The notes: generated by a model not told the origin, from the sequence alone. 64,000 nucleotides of DNA from Calonectria ilicicola (GCA_020809705.1 CP085836.1:868001-932000); one strand, 5' to 3'; counted from the stretch's first letter, positions 1 through 11,244 are shown. Program-made: numbers and translations.

Positions 1-974
1 CCGCGTGACTCCACCGTTCTTCATAGCGACGTTATCCTACCGACTAATTGCAGATTTATTGAGCTCAAAGCGGATGAGACCTGTCCCCACATAGTAATTT
101 TCTCGAATGGATCAAGAACGAAAACTTATCGCCTTGGTCGTTGGTACTCTTGGGTTTCTGGGGATGGCTTTTTGCCCGCCTTGGATTACAGTTTCTCTTA
201 CCCGCCCATCGCGGAGAGTCTCAATAATGACGCTTCCAATGGGAATGAATGGATATTGTACGGTTTGCAGGAAGAATACGGATTACTGTGCTACTCATTC
301 GCTCATACTTCCATGTTACGACCAACCCCTTCTTTTATTGATGTTCCATCGATAGAAAGGGTATCGGAAATCAATCTGGTGCAGATGGGTCAGTTACCAG
401 CTGAAAATCACCAATTTAATTGTGACATATGTGCAACCACTTTCAAAACAAGGATTTCGCTCAGGTATGTCTATTTCCTACCCGGGAACATCATACTTGA
501 ATATGGTGATCCGATGCGATCTGATAACATAGTTCAACCTCAAAGTTTCTTCAGCTGAAATTCATATAGCCAGCACCATTGGAAACAGCATCAACGTTGG
601 GCATGTCTTTGGTGTCTCAAGACCTGGAGTGACTGGGAACTTTTGAAATGTCATGTCACAAAATCTCACCAGGGACGACCTTTTTGCTGTCCCGATGAAG
701 AATGCCCCTATTTCACAAAACCTCTGTACAATGGACGAACCTTAAGGAAGCACATTCGCACCAAGATGAAAAAGGCAATGTTGGCTGGCCAGCCCAAACG
801 AGTGAGAGCATGTTGGCACTGTAAAGAGAGAAAGGTTTGTTCAGATGGTATAAAACTTCGAGTTGTACTAATCTTTAGTAGACCAAATGTATCCGGGTTG
901 AACAAAATCAGAAATGCTGTCGATGTTTTGAAGAAGAACTAGAATGCGACTCAGGCGCGCCTTCAAGAGACTGA
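1..974 (+). CDS. C2H2 plus Zn2Cys6 zinc-finger protein, 5' end outside window
   Basis: Likely nuclear DNA-binding protein. Frame 1 is open from base 1 to a GTATGT donor. My model is join(1..464,570..834,882..974), introns 105 and 47 nt; the total is 274 codons including stop. The splice joins create a C2H2 finger (C-x2-C-x12-H-x4-H, starting CDIC), a second C2H2 (CLWC...HVTKSH), a cysteine-rich third finger without its last His (CCPDEEC...), then after intron 2 a cluster C-x2-C-x6-C-x8-C-x2-C-x6-C (CWHCKERKTKC ... CCRCFEEELEC), which is the Zn2Cys6 pattern. Neither metal site is complete in any single open frame; both appear only after splicing, which supports the model. The protein ends about ten residues after the cluster, unusual because Zn2Cys6 clusters are normally N-terminal. 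The DNA target is unknown. The start lies upstream of the window. Confidence 0.68.
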
Positions 975-1552
975 CCACCTGTTCGATAAACATCATCCAC
1001 CCTGTAAAGGTCGCCACGAAACTTGCAGATTGAGCCACAGCTTCCGAGTAGTACCTTTGGTTAAGCCCGGTGTTACGGCCCGGTTCACCGTACGCTCCTT
1101 GGTGGCTGTTATCCGCACCTGTGATTGCAAGCATCAGGAGTATCAGGAGTATCTTATTTGCTTCTCTCCTAGCCCAATGACACGTGACTTGCACCATGCA
1201 TCTGGCCTTTACATTTGGTGTTGGTCAATAAGGGTTCCGCCTCAGATATTGATCATCAGAAACATTAGAATTATCAGACGTCATCGATCAGTAGACGGTG
1301 GCAATGACATCACTGATCGCAGATTCATGGCGTCAATGTACTGTGTTGATCTTTCTTATAATAGCAGCAGTGATGAATAATATGATATAATAATGGCAAT
1401 ATCTACCGAAAATAAACCCTCTGTCTTATATCTGATTCTCTATTAATCTCATATGTAGATAGTAATAATAATATGAAATCTTGATGAAGATCTAATCTTG
1501 CGTAGTAATGAATCTTGTGCGATAATGGTAAAAGTTCACCGCTACTACCAAA
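975..1552. other. Intergenic, AT-rich; possible LTR start
   Basis: I see no gene here. A TGTTACGGCCCGG motif at about 1069 resembles the start of some fungal gypsy LTRs, but I find no matching inverted end or target duplication, so it is only a hint. From about 1350 the DNA is AT-rich and leads into the Helitron reading frame. Confidence 0.3.
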
Positions 1553-3590
1553 ATGTCGACTTCATTCCAAAGTATTTGTTCTTTGTGCGGCAAGTCATGG
1601 GATCGAGGACGATCTGGAAATTATCGTACTTGCCTAGGCTGTCGTGCGAAGGTAAAAAGGTCTGAACAGAGAAGACGTCACGTATATCAGCAACAATCCT
1701 CAGGTAGTTCCCGGTCGACTCTTCGTTGTTCTTATTGTGGAAAACCATGGAACTCAACTTTGTTTCAAAGGTGTAGATCTTGCCGCGAGAAAGCTATGAT
1801 GCGATATTATCGATCATGTCGGCAGCGGAATCCCCAATTAGAAGAATATGTGGTTCAAGCCGTCCACAGTAATAACCGTCCAATTTGCGCAAATTGCAAA
1901 GCACCTTGGCGATCACTCATTTACGATAAATGCAATCAGTGTCACCGAGATGCTACTATCCGACGTGTTCGGGCCAGACGACCAGTGCCCACATTTGTGG
2001 ATGATGCACATTCCCTTTGCACCTACTGTTCGCAGCCGTTTATAGGTGGCGAACATCACTTATGTGATGAATGTCGAATTGATGAGGAAGTACAAGATGA
2101 AAATAATCATCCTCCACACAATATTGCAACATCAACTGGTCAAGTAGAACAACAAGACCACCAACAAATGCAGGACTCCTCTTCAATGGAGGCAAATCAA
2201 ATTAGTAATTTTGTCACATTCAGATTATAGCCACTATTTGCACTACGTATTAGCGGAGTGTACATTCCCTTTTGCTTGGTGCAACGGTTATTTGACAAAT
2301 TTTTTACCAACACCTCAAGACACCAATATACATTGAAACTCTGGAGATATTTCTTTAAACTCTAATGAGCATGTTCAAAATACCGATGAAGGCCATCAAA
2401 ATAATAGTACACCATGGTGGTCACTTGTCACACACCGTAGATAGCCTCAATAGCCTAGACCGAAAAACACAGTAACGGCAAGATCAAACAGACCGGCCCC
2501 GGGCTGCACACAGCCCGATTTCACATACAAATACCGTCAACAACGGTGACCAGCTTATCTGACCGTTACGGACAGAGCTGGAGGCCGCCGCCGGCCTTAT
2601 CGGATAACGGTAGCCAAGACTGCCAAGCCGTGAATAGCTTCAACTTTAGATAGGAAGTCCCGGGCTGCAGCTAGCAGCTGCAGCTATAAGAGGCCTAGCT
2701 AGATCCCTTCCATAGTGGGAGTTCAAGAGCATCCAATTCAATGCATCAGGAGCCGTAGCTATCTTTTGATATCACTTCTATTGGACTTGCGTGTTCGTCC
2801 CTTTCAGCAATCATGGGCCGGGTTTTGTACCTATTGTCCTGCACGGTTATTATCGAGTGAAAATTTGGGCTGGTGCTGCAACAAAGGGAGCAGAATTGCT
2901 CCAGCTTTACCGCCTTACCCACCGGATTTTCAAGAGTGGATTGAACAATCGACTTTACCTTTGTCAACTTTTAGTCGTCGCCTTAATAGTTTATTTTGTT
3001 TTACTGCAATGGGAACAAGTGGTAAATTGATCAGACCTCGACCACCTTCTGATGTAATTATGCCTGGCCGCGTTTACCATCGTCTTCTCAATCTATCATC
3101 AGGTAACCACAGCATGCATTAGTTCTTATTCGATGAAGCAGTACGGTCTAATTCAGCAGAAGAATTAGAGGTTTTTCAAGAGATGGTGAATAAAGTACGA
3201 AATCTTCTTGAGCATCACAATCCATATATCCGAAGCGTGCGATCTGCTATAAATATGATCCCACCTGGGACTGAACCTCTTGCAATTGAGCTGAGAGACT
3301 TTCCTGCCGATGGAGAAATTGCTGCCATTATTGATACAGAGAATCTGAGCAGAATTAATCCCCGGAAAATTGTTTACTTTCTTCGTGGTGAAGAATGCCG
3401 ATATGTTCATGTGCTTTCACGGCATTATGAGCCTCTTCAATATCCTCTCTTCTTCCCGCATGGTGCTCCTAGTTGGGGTAAATTTAACTCTGAGACATTG
3501 CGTAATGTCATACACAACCCCCTCAATGAGGATATGCCATCAGAAGTTGATAGCAACTATGTATTAGCGGAAGTGGGGATCGGAAGCTAG
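1553..3590 (+). pseudogene. Helitron replication-helicase protein remnant, N-terminal part
   Basis: Decayed coding region of a Helitron rolling-circle transposon. The first 226 codons (1553-2230) carry four tandem zinc-ribbon-like units, each C-x2-C ... C-x2-C (CSLC/CLGC, CSYC/CRSC, CANC/CNQC, CTYC/CDEC). Near 2215 the reading moves to frame 3, passes a TGA at 2334-2336, is broken by an LTR at 2426-2771, and resumes through CTYCPARLLSSENLGWCC to a TAG at 3120-3122. It then continues past LSRHYEPLQYPLFFPHG at about 3415-3465, the conserved Helitron N-terminal domain signature. Homology stops near 3580; the HUH Rep catalytic motif and the helicase are absent, as are recognisable 5'-TC and CTRR-3' ends. 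Both stops replace an expected Trp. The family is confident; whether the zinc-ribbon part belongs to the same protein is inferred from frame continuity. Confidence 0.78.
2421..2776. mobile_element. Solo LTR (2426-2771) with 5-bp target duplication
   Basis: A 346-bp element beginning TGTCACACACCG and ending TTTTGATA sits between two copies of TCACT (2421-2425 and 2772-2776). Removing the element and one TCACT restores an uninterrupted Helitron frame across the junction (codons for PWWSLLLDLRVRPF). The termini TGTCA...TGATA differ from perfect inverted ends TGTCA...TGACA by one C-to-T change. A 5-bp duplication and TG start are usual for Ty3/gypsy and copia LTRs; there is no internal region, so it is a solo LTR. 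It is more GC-rich than the host Helitron sequence. Confidence 0.75.
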
Positions 3591-3883
3591 CTAATTACGG
3601 CGCCTGCCCAGGACCCCGCGCCCAAATAATAGTGAGGAATCACTCCCTGTTGCTTGGCGCTGGGGGCATTGGCTTAGCTTTCCTTTCGCGACATCCGAAG
3701 TCCCGCGGGAGGTGCCTACCCAACAGCGATCTCGCCATGGTGGGCCGGTTAGCAAAAGCAATTTTTTGCTGGTTGTGAAAGCCTTATAGATAGTACGACG
3801 AGTCCCGGACCATACGACAGAGTTTCTTCCCTTACTTCGGCCAACATTCGACCAGCCCTTTAATACTACCATCATCCACCAAC
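3591..3883. other. Sequence replacing the lost Helitron 3' part
   Basis: Helitron similarity ends abruptly near 3580 and unrelated sequence follows. I see no gene in it. It could be the promoter of the small reading frame at 3884. Confidence 0.3.
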
Positions 3884-4051
3884 ATGGCGAAACCTCTTTC
3901 GGCCAGCCTAATTATTACTATCACTTTAGTCATTATCTTTCTTGTTCTTACTACTTTCATTATTTTATCCTTTCACAGACATCAGCGGAGACGTCCTAAT
4001 GGACAAAACCATCAGGACAATATGTGTGTTAGCTGTATGTGTATTTATTGA
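3884..4051 (+). CDS. Small single-pass membrane peptide candidate, 55 aa
   Basis: ATG in a reasonable context (CCAACATGG) opens 55 codons. Residues 6-29 are almost all Ile/Leu/Val/Thr/Phe (ASLIITITLVIIFLVL...), a convincing transmembrane segment, followed by a basic stretch HRHQRRR, so the tail would face the cytosol. The C-terminus is cysteine-rich (CVSCMC). A GTATGT at about 4036 could be an intron donor that extends the protein. No family is recognised. The short length and decayed surroundings make this tentative. Confidence 0.28.
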   Translation: MAKPLSASLIITITLVIIFLVLTTFIILSFHRHQRRRPNGQNHQDNMCVSCMCIY

Positions 4052-4274
4052 TAAAATTGAACTAAAAGTAAGGCAGCACCTTGCGCCCGGGGAACATCAA
4101 TCACGCAATGCCCTCAGAGGCAGGATTCCCCCTGACTGCGCTTTCAGAGGATCATGCCAAGAGTCAACAACTAGCTTTGCAAATATTTGGGTAGCTTCCT
4201 GCTCCTCCGAAAGCATGTCACTTATCAGGCTCTACGATGATGAATAACGAGGCTTCCTGAATCCAGGCCTACAC

Positions 4275-5396
4275 AAAGTTCCCGTTGCCACAGTCAAAAG
4301 TTCGTTTGACGGGTGATTTTTGCCATGCCAGTCACATGCTGCTAGTTTTCCCAGTTGGATGAGACGCCGTAAGTGCTTGTATGTGCGTCAAGTTCTCGTA
4401 TATCGGCATGGGCTCGCGGTAAGGATGTTGAAATTGACTATCCGTTGATAAAGGTCGTATTCGAGATCTCTCAAAGGAATTGTAAACCACCGCGGGGTCA
4501 ATTTCTCAGATAGAGATATCTTAAAAACCTTGCAAACCCTATTGGATATCTTCAACGCGGTTTGGTACGATATGTAGAATCTTGTTATTAAAATCGATGT
4601 GGTCCAATGGATGTGCAAGTTGGAGACAGCGCCGGCTACAATAATGGATAGGTAACGGACAGGGCTTCGTTTATTCGTTCGGAGGGCGATGGCAGAAGGA
4701 GACCTTTGGGTCTGGCTCTTGACCCATGGTAGTGAGGAAACAACCAAGTTGGATCCTACCGAGGGTCAGAATTGTCTATCAGTGACGGCGTGATAGCCCA
4801 GTGTCTGAACTCACTATGTTCTAGAAACCAAACGGCCAGGAAACCCATCGATCGTGGCAGACTATTGATACACAACAGTAGCATAGGAAGTGGTTGAAGG
4901 CACCAACGCTGCTAAATGCTGGACGGTCAACAGTAATAGACTTCGTGTCGACGTTCGGTTATCAGGATCATGGATCTAGGGCGACAATATAGTTGCTGCT
5001 GTAGTCAAGTCAGCCTGAGGATATCGGCAGTTTGACCTTACCTGAGTTTCATAAACCCAAGTTTGGATGATAGTTGGAACGGTTGATCTGCTTGTAGAAC
5101 TGAGCCAGACTCTGGGGTACTTCCTCATGGTGGTAGCAATACGACCGCGTTGAGGAGCTGGACGTTTGAATGGGAGATTTGGTGCCGTTCTAGTCCTCCA
5201 AGACAAAGATAAGAACGCGCTAAAAACTGCGACCAACCTTATGGCCGGGGGGGAGCCGTTGGCTGTTGTTTGGTTACTGGTTTGCAGAGGTCAGCCCTGC
5301 CGTGTCAGCTTCTGGTGGCAACAGTGTTAGTAATCTTTAGAAGACTCACGCGACTAAGCTCCCTTTCCAAGCTAATGTCTTGAGCGGACCTCTTCC
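4275..5396 (+). repeat. Dispersed repeat R1, copy 1
   Basis: About 1.1 kb that aligns in the same orientation to 43971-44942 at roughly 90% identity by eye. It shares a decayed reading frame (for example the peptide KIDVVxWMCxLExAPAT at about 4591). Relative to copy 2 it holds about 150 extra bases near 5034-5183, either an insertion here or a deletion there. The frame contains several stops, so I read R1 as a duplicated pseudogene or unknown mobile element rather than a live gene. No family is recognised. Confidence 0.7.
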
Positions 5397-5820
5397 GGAA
5401 GCAGTGGACGCGCATCTCTATACCTTGCAGCTCAACGCATGTCTTGAGTATTCTGCTTGAATGAACACCACTGGTTCTTTCGAGTCAACCAACCGATCCT
5501 CACCATTCGCAGATGATGGATATTGGTGAAAGTTCTTACCAGTACCAGGTGCCGGAGCGTTAGATGGAGCTCTTCATTCCTAGTGTGGTGGTGCTGCTTA
5601 GTTTACTATGTCCTAACTCAAAAGCCTTGTATTTTCGATTCCGGGAGAATTATGACCTGTTTATGACTAACTAACTAACCGACGAGATCTCTGTTTTCTT
5701 TTCCTGGGCTTCTTCTCCACTCCCTTTTCCCCCGCTGTCCACTTGCACCACCAAATCACCAGCTCGTCCACATGGTTTTTTTTCCCCCGACATTCTGGCT
5801 TGCTCCGTATTTTATCTGCT
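5397..5820. other. Intergenic, nothing recognised
   Basis: No reading frame of interest. It lies between repeat R1 and the 3' end of the methyltransferase pseudogene and may contain the latter's 3' UTR. Confidence 0.4.
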
Positions 5821-6875
5821 TCATAATTGGCTTCTATGTAATGTAATGCAATCAATGTGGTCTTCTCGCAGTCTAGATGTGGCTATAATAGTGTTAGTGT
5901 ATGATTGAACAAGGGACGCTACTATTGCAAACGGTTTTACTGATGTGTCACAGTAGATATGCCATACTAAATTGGAAATTTCCCTCTCGGCTTTATCACA
6001 GAGGATCTTGACGTCTTTCAGGTCCATGCCTTTCTGGCCGATGAGAGGCATGAGGCCCAATGATTCAAGGCCTTCGCCTAGTGCCAAGTTAAGCCATTTG
6101 GAAAGATCGTGCTTCTTCGAATCGTCAGACCAAGGACAAACAGGTATTTGGACGCTGGTCTCAAGAATGGCGGCGAATCCTGCTTCCTCAAGCAATTCTC
6201 GAGCTTCATCGGACCTTGCTGCAGTTCGTGCAATGTGATCCATAGCTTCGAAATAAAGATGAACCCACTTCTCAAAATAAGATTCCTCCGGACGTTGGTT
6301 GCCTTTCCACCTTGGCCTCCAGTCGATCTCAATGTGTTCAAAATATTGGATCCCTGGTGCCAAGTGTCTATTCACGGTTAGTGTAGTTAGCGGCCTATAA
6401 GCGGATGCCTTACCCGAAGATATTTCGATATATCTGGGGACAAAGTTCCGTTTTGAAGCTTCCCAAGGGCATCCGAATCTATATTAAATCACAGTCATTT
6501 ATAAGTGGTTCCCATGAGGGTCCCTGGAGGTCGAGTTGCTAGGTCTCGACGCCAATTAGAATGCTACTGCACATTAGACCGGAAACGTAAAAAAATATCG
6601 GGGTACCCCCAGTTGAGGTTGAATCAGGTTGAGATCTACAATCATCATCTGACATTGTGATTTCAGTCTGGAATGTATGTCAACTATTCATGGTCTAGTC
6701 TTCATTTCGGAGCGTACCTTTCTGCAACACTTATGCCCCATATTCCTGACCCTGTCCCAAGATCCATAATCTTCGGATCGGAGCGGGCAAGCGATGGGTG
6801 GAATAGAATATTCTCACGCGGCAATAGAAACACCTGATGGAATATGTCCAATCGTTCGAGTTCTTCCTGTCTCAT
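5821..6875 (-). pseudogene. LaeA-like SAM-dependent methyltransferase, one nonsense codon
   Basis: Minus-strand model: exons 6718-6875, 6580-6667, 6414-6538 and 5821-6367, with introns of 50, 41 and 46 nt; total 306 codons, all junctions in phase. Exon 1 holds SAM motif I ([11 protein letters not shown]); later exons carry VDLNLIQPQ, a PWxxP-like acidic segment, IRMPLGSF, and EHIEIDWRPR, in the order seen in fungal LaeA-type methyltransferases that affect secondary-metabolism regulation. A TAG at 6479-6481 interrupts DLI*IRMPLGS where one residue is expected; CAG to TAG would explain it. An extra N-terminal exon is plausible near 7030-7120 (peptide NEYVLLP), but its splice sites are unclear. 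An alternative is that the TAG marks an intron end, but the frame reads straight through it with family-like sequence on both sides. Confidence 0.72.
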
Positions 6876-9800
6876 AGGTCAATAGCTAGAAGTGGAGCAG
6901 GATGAGTAAGGGATTCCGACAGAGTTAATTGGTATCGGATAGCCTTGGTCCTTTTAAGACCCGTAGAAGCGACGGTACTTTCTATAAATATCTTTGAGGT
7001 AGCCCTCCCCTTGTCCTTCTATATTGGAGGTGTTACTAATGTCCGCATTAGAGTCTCGCTCGCGGTCGTAGCTAAGATGAATCGGCAGTAAAACATACTC
7101 ATTCGTAGCATACATGACTGCAAAATGGTACCGTTCTAGGCCGGTTATCGATTATGGAAGATTATAGATTGTGAAGTGGGACAAGATTCAAAATATGGGA
7201 GGTACAATATGAATATGTCTTTTCGTGATATTTCGCCAGACCGCTCGTCAGAATACTTGGTACTTAGAGAGTTAGCGAGGAGACATGAAAGAATATGGAG
7301 ATGCAACTTACCAGTATTCTAGGCCTGGGTAAATATGCTAGCAGACAAAGGGGGGGTCACAATGGTACAGACATAAAGGCGAGTGGAGGGCTTAGAGACT
7401 TGATACGTGAAGTCCAAACGATGTTTGGAGAGATCAATCATAGATTTAGGTGGTGGGAGAGGGAAAAGGGAGGCTGTGACCTCCTAATAAGAGAAAACTG
7501 ATGGAATAGGACCTGGGACCGTACAATACGGTAAACATATGACACACGGAGCGGTGAGCTCTATGCCCGGAGCCATTGCCCTATATGGAGCCCCCGAACC
7601 TTGAGGGGAGGTGTTGGTCGTTCCCTGATTTTAATCTAGCCTGTTGTAGATTTGGATATCGTATCTGCACGGGATCATTGATGTTTTCTTTGTATAGCAG
7701 TGATTCGTCGTTTTTGAACGTTAAGAACACCCTGAGTGATTTGTAGAGATATGACATTCGTCTCGGCCGCAACAAACATTTGTGAGGCTAACGCCAACAT
7801 GCATTGTTTCCGTTGTTGAAGGAAATATTGTCGAAGTGGCTGCAACATGGCCGATCTGCATAGAAGACCTACCTCTAGTTTGAGGGAAGAAGTCTTCTAG
7901 TAGCATGATGCAATAGGTTATCTTATTATTTGAAAAACTGACGCCATAGAATCACTCTTTGCAACGCGCCTCGAACGCATTCCACGACCACCATCAGCGG
8001 TGCCAGTATGATGTTGTATTCGAATTTCGATGGCGATCGTTTGCAGATAGCGACCCCCCTGAACAGTCAAACGTGTGCTAGGAGCGGCGTATCCGGGCGA
8101 GCGTCGGCTGAGAGCGGCTACTTGAGGCAGTTGTTGGTTCGTGACGGAATCTAGCTTGGTAAATCTGTGTGGGTGGGTAAAGAGTGGAGTTTCATTGAAG
8201 GTTGGTGAGGCGAGGTCTTTGAGTCATTTTGCTTCGCGCCGTGGTAAATCGTTCGAGGGAAAGTAAAGGAAAGGTCTCGATCCGCGGTCTGGCTGAGCTA
8301 TTCTCGGGTATGGGTTTCTGTCAGTGGGACAACTCGCTTTGAGATCGGGCGTGCTAGAAGGCAGGTGAACAAACGATTCGGACAGGGCTCGCAGAGATTT
8401 ACGATCGTTGGGTGACCCAAAGTGTCATCCCAAGGAATATGGAGCGCGTGAGAAGACAGGGGCAAGGTCAGCCCGAAGAGCACGCCCTAGCACTCTAGAG
8501 CGAGCGTAGGATGACAAACATGTCTAGCAGGGGCCGCAAATCACTCGTGCATTCTTAGGGCGGTACCCTTGGCGGCATCCTCGGTTACTGATGCTGTGCT
8601 CCAAGCATGCCCTAAAGCATACAGTGTCTGCATTTGTTTCTTACGGGTGAGAGAGTAGTCACTAAACCGGCAACAACATGGTGGGCTGGTTCCGCATTCC
8701 CTCCCGGTAATGGCATCATACAAACAGCATTCTATCCTCACCAAGGTTAAGACTAAAATCATCCTGTTGCAGTCTACAGACGGTTTAGTTCAGTCCTCAG
8801 GAGGGAGAATCTGGGCTCCGAAATGTGACCGTTGTCTTCCCCCATTCGCCATTACATTATTGATGGCTCCACACGTAGCTGGAGGTCCCACGACACCAAG
8901 TTGGTACAAAGATCATCATTGGTGCTGAACCAATGTGACCCCATGTTTCAGCGCCCTGAGTTGGCTCGGTCTTGATCGTCATGATCCCGTGAAATTCATC
9001 GCATGCACGCCAGGAATGCAGGCAGCTTGGCAGCAAGCCGAAAAGAGGAGTAGGGGCATTACATGTTGCCAACGGTCTGTGCCCCTTAGCTGGCGTTCAC
9101 GAGGGGAAACACCAAAATTCTGGGGGAAGTAATGTACCTCCAGCCAGACAAAATAGTAATTGAGCGTGGAAATGGGGTAGAGGGTGGTTCAGGCGCTGTG
9201 CCGCCCTTTCGGAGGTGACGAATTGGGGTTCACCCTCACTGTGGTGAGACCATTCTGGCCCCTTGTCCAAGCACACGAGACGCGTAAATTTAGGTCGCTG
9301 AGAGATTGCCCATAAAGGCGTCGATCGAACCTAGGTTTGCTCCACGGACAGCACTCTCCCTATTTCCAGTGCCACTTCCATTACGATAACTTCCACAATG
9401 TGCAATTACATTTATGTAGGCGCTCTCACCAGCCCCGTGTTCACCAGCTGACTAGGCACAGAAAGAATTACAATGCCAACATTACTACCATCAATTGGAG
9501 TCATGGTGCCCCAAGTACATTGAGACCTGCAAGCGATGCGAGCCCACGATTGTTCGCAAACAGTATTAGTAGGATGACGGCCCACACTGAGACCTGAAGG
9601 TGCTTACTGTTTCCAAGGGAGATATTATTTGCAGTAAGATCCTGCAGCTTCACGCTTGGTAAATCCACTAACACTGGTGAGTGACATGCAGGGAGCGTGA
9701 GCAGCCGAGGAATTGCCCTCGGGCGAGGATGACTCAAGCATCAAAGCCAAGAGAAGCTTTCTCTCCCAAGTTCAAAATACGAAAGCATTCGAAATTTGAT

Positions 9801-10230
9801 GGGCGCGCAATTCACAGGTGCATCAAATACAAGGGATATGTAAAAAATGATTTAATAATTCTCTGATTGCTTGTTTGACCTGCCTTGCGTGTATAATAGT
9901 ATTAATTACAAGATCGGGGATCCCTAGAATCCATATTATATTCCTATTGATGAAAATATAGTGTAGAATGCAATAAGTGATACGTGTTCATACAGACAAG
10001 TCGCAGAATATGCCATGCCAATGACACGATTTGGAATTGATCCGGGTTGGTCAGGCGTGACTGGGCAACTGCATTCCAAGTTTGAGGCCCTCCTCGGCTC
10101 AATTAGTCTTGATTAGCTACTGATCGGACTGTTCCCAGCGCATTGAGATGAGTTTCAAAGTTAGAGTCTTAACGCCAGTCATAGTGGGTAACTTAATGTA
10201 TAGGCACCGCACCTTCTCCGGCTCGCTTGT
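6876..10230. other. Gene-poor stretch; one possible small Cys-rich exon pair
   Basis: No reliable gene. Around 7030-7130 (minus) may lie the methyltransferase N-terminus. At 9350-9555 (plus) two short frames could be spliced at a CTGACTAG acceptor (about 9455), giving a Cys/His-rich tail ending CPKYIETCKRCEPTIVRK before a TAG. This resembles small fungal zinc-binding-like orphans, but I find no secure start. The rest shows no repeat or RNA gene I can support. Confidence 0.35.
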
Positions 10231-11244
10231 CTACTTGACCAGTTCAGTTCCCTCTCGTTCCACGCGCTTCAGCTCCTCACTAGCTATGTCCATCAGTTCA
10301 TTTAGCTGCTTCTCGGCTCTGTTAATCTCATCGTTGACGCAGCCCTCGCGGAGGAATTTGCTAGCACCGTCCTCGCATGCCTTCTGCAGGATATCCAGGG
10401 CTTTTCCCAGTTTGTCATAAACATGTCGCGTTTGATCCTTGCCGGGCCCGAATTTAGGTCTCGATATTGCGATAGGTTTAGGCCGTCTTGGTGTCACCAG
10501 CTCATCGCCTTCGTCTCCCTCCTCGTTCTCTTCAAGAGCATTTAACTCAACCATTCGCTTGATCACTGCAAGTCTGGCGTTCATTTTGGCCTTGCGTACG
10601 AGATTTCCACTTAAAGATACGAACCGTACCAATTCAACAAAGAAATCCAATACGTGGCTGTCAAAGTGGACGACAATCATGGTTCGAGCGCCGCTTGTTT
10701 GAGTGGAGCATTCGGTAGGCGTCATTGATCCTGGCGTCTGCCCAGCGGTCACTATAGGATGCGTCTCAATTCTCTGATCAGGTGCAAGCATCAATTCCGA
10801 CTTTATGTGCGCGGCTTTCTCGGAGACAAGCGACCTCTCGGAGTCATGGCTGTGAAGCGATCTGGTCCCAGTCCACGCCATTCCAGTAGCATCTAGCAAT
10901 TCATACATCCCGTGGCCAAACCATTTGTGCATTAAGCTTGACAGCGATAAGATGCCATCCCACAAGCGCACCAAGGATTGAACACCCTCCCGAATTCGCG
11001 AGGCAGCAGTTCCGCTGCATATAGTAATGGGTATGTCATCCTTAAGCTTGAGCGGGTCTATTGGCTGTCCATTGCAAGGAATCTCATACTCCATGTTGTG
11101 GTCTTTCGCAGTGGCAACAACGGCCAATTCAGCTTGGCGCTGTTCGATGTGGCCGCTGAGTTCGTTCAGGCGTGTCAGCCACCCTGGGACCTTATTGGTA
11201 AAATTTGTCAACAGATCATTGCTGGCCACATCATTGCCGGCCAT
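10231..11244 (-). CDS. Conserved fungal protein of unknown function, 337 aa
   Basis: Single open frame; I chose the ATG at 11244 (MAGNDVASNDLL) over upstream in-frame codons because similarity to other fungal proteins, as I recall them, begins around DLLTNFTNKVPGWLTRLNEL. The N-terminal third looks helical and coiled-coil-like (LNELSGHIEQRQAELAV). A middle segment HFDSHVLDFFVELVRFVS is followed by a highly charged region with KAKMNARLAVIKRMVEL and an acidic run NEEGDEGDE, then a second helical segment to the end. No signal peptide, membrane segment or catalytic motif is seen. Proteins of this layout occur as uncharacterised families in Eurotiales; function unknown. A small intron in the variable Ser/Thr-rich middle cannot be excluded. 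Confidence 0.6.
   Translation of the reverse strand: MAGNDVASNDLLTNFTNKVPGWLTRLNELSGHIEQRQAELAVVATAKDHNMEYEIPCNGQPIDPLKLKDDIPITICSGTAASRIREGVQSLVRLWDGILSLSSLMHKWFGHGMYELLDATGMAWTGTRSLHSHDSERSLVSEKAAHIKSELMLAPDQRIETHPIVTAGQTPGSMTPTECSTQTSGARTMIVVHFDSHVLDFFVELVRFVSLSGNLVRKAKMNARLAVIKRMVELNALEENEEGDEGDELVTPRRPKPIAISRPKFGPGKDQTRHVYDKLGKALDILQKACEDGASKFLREGCVNDEINRAEKQLNELMDIASEELKRVEREGTELVK

Noticed and set aside
1069..1450. Second solo LTR starting TGTTACGGCCCGG
   Set aside because: No inverted end and no target duplication found.
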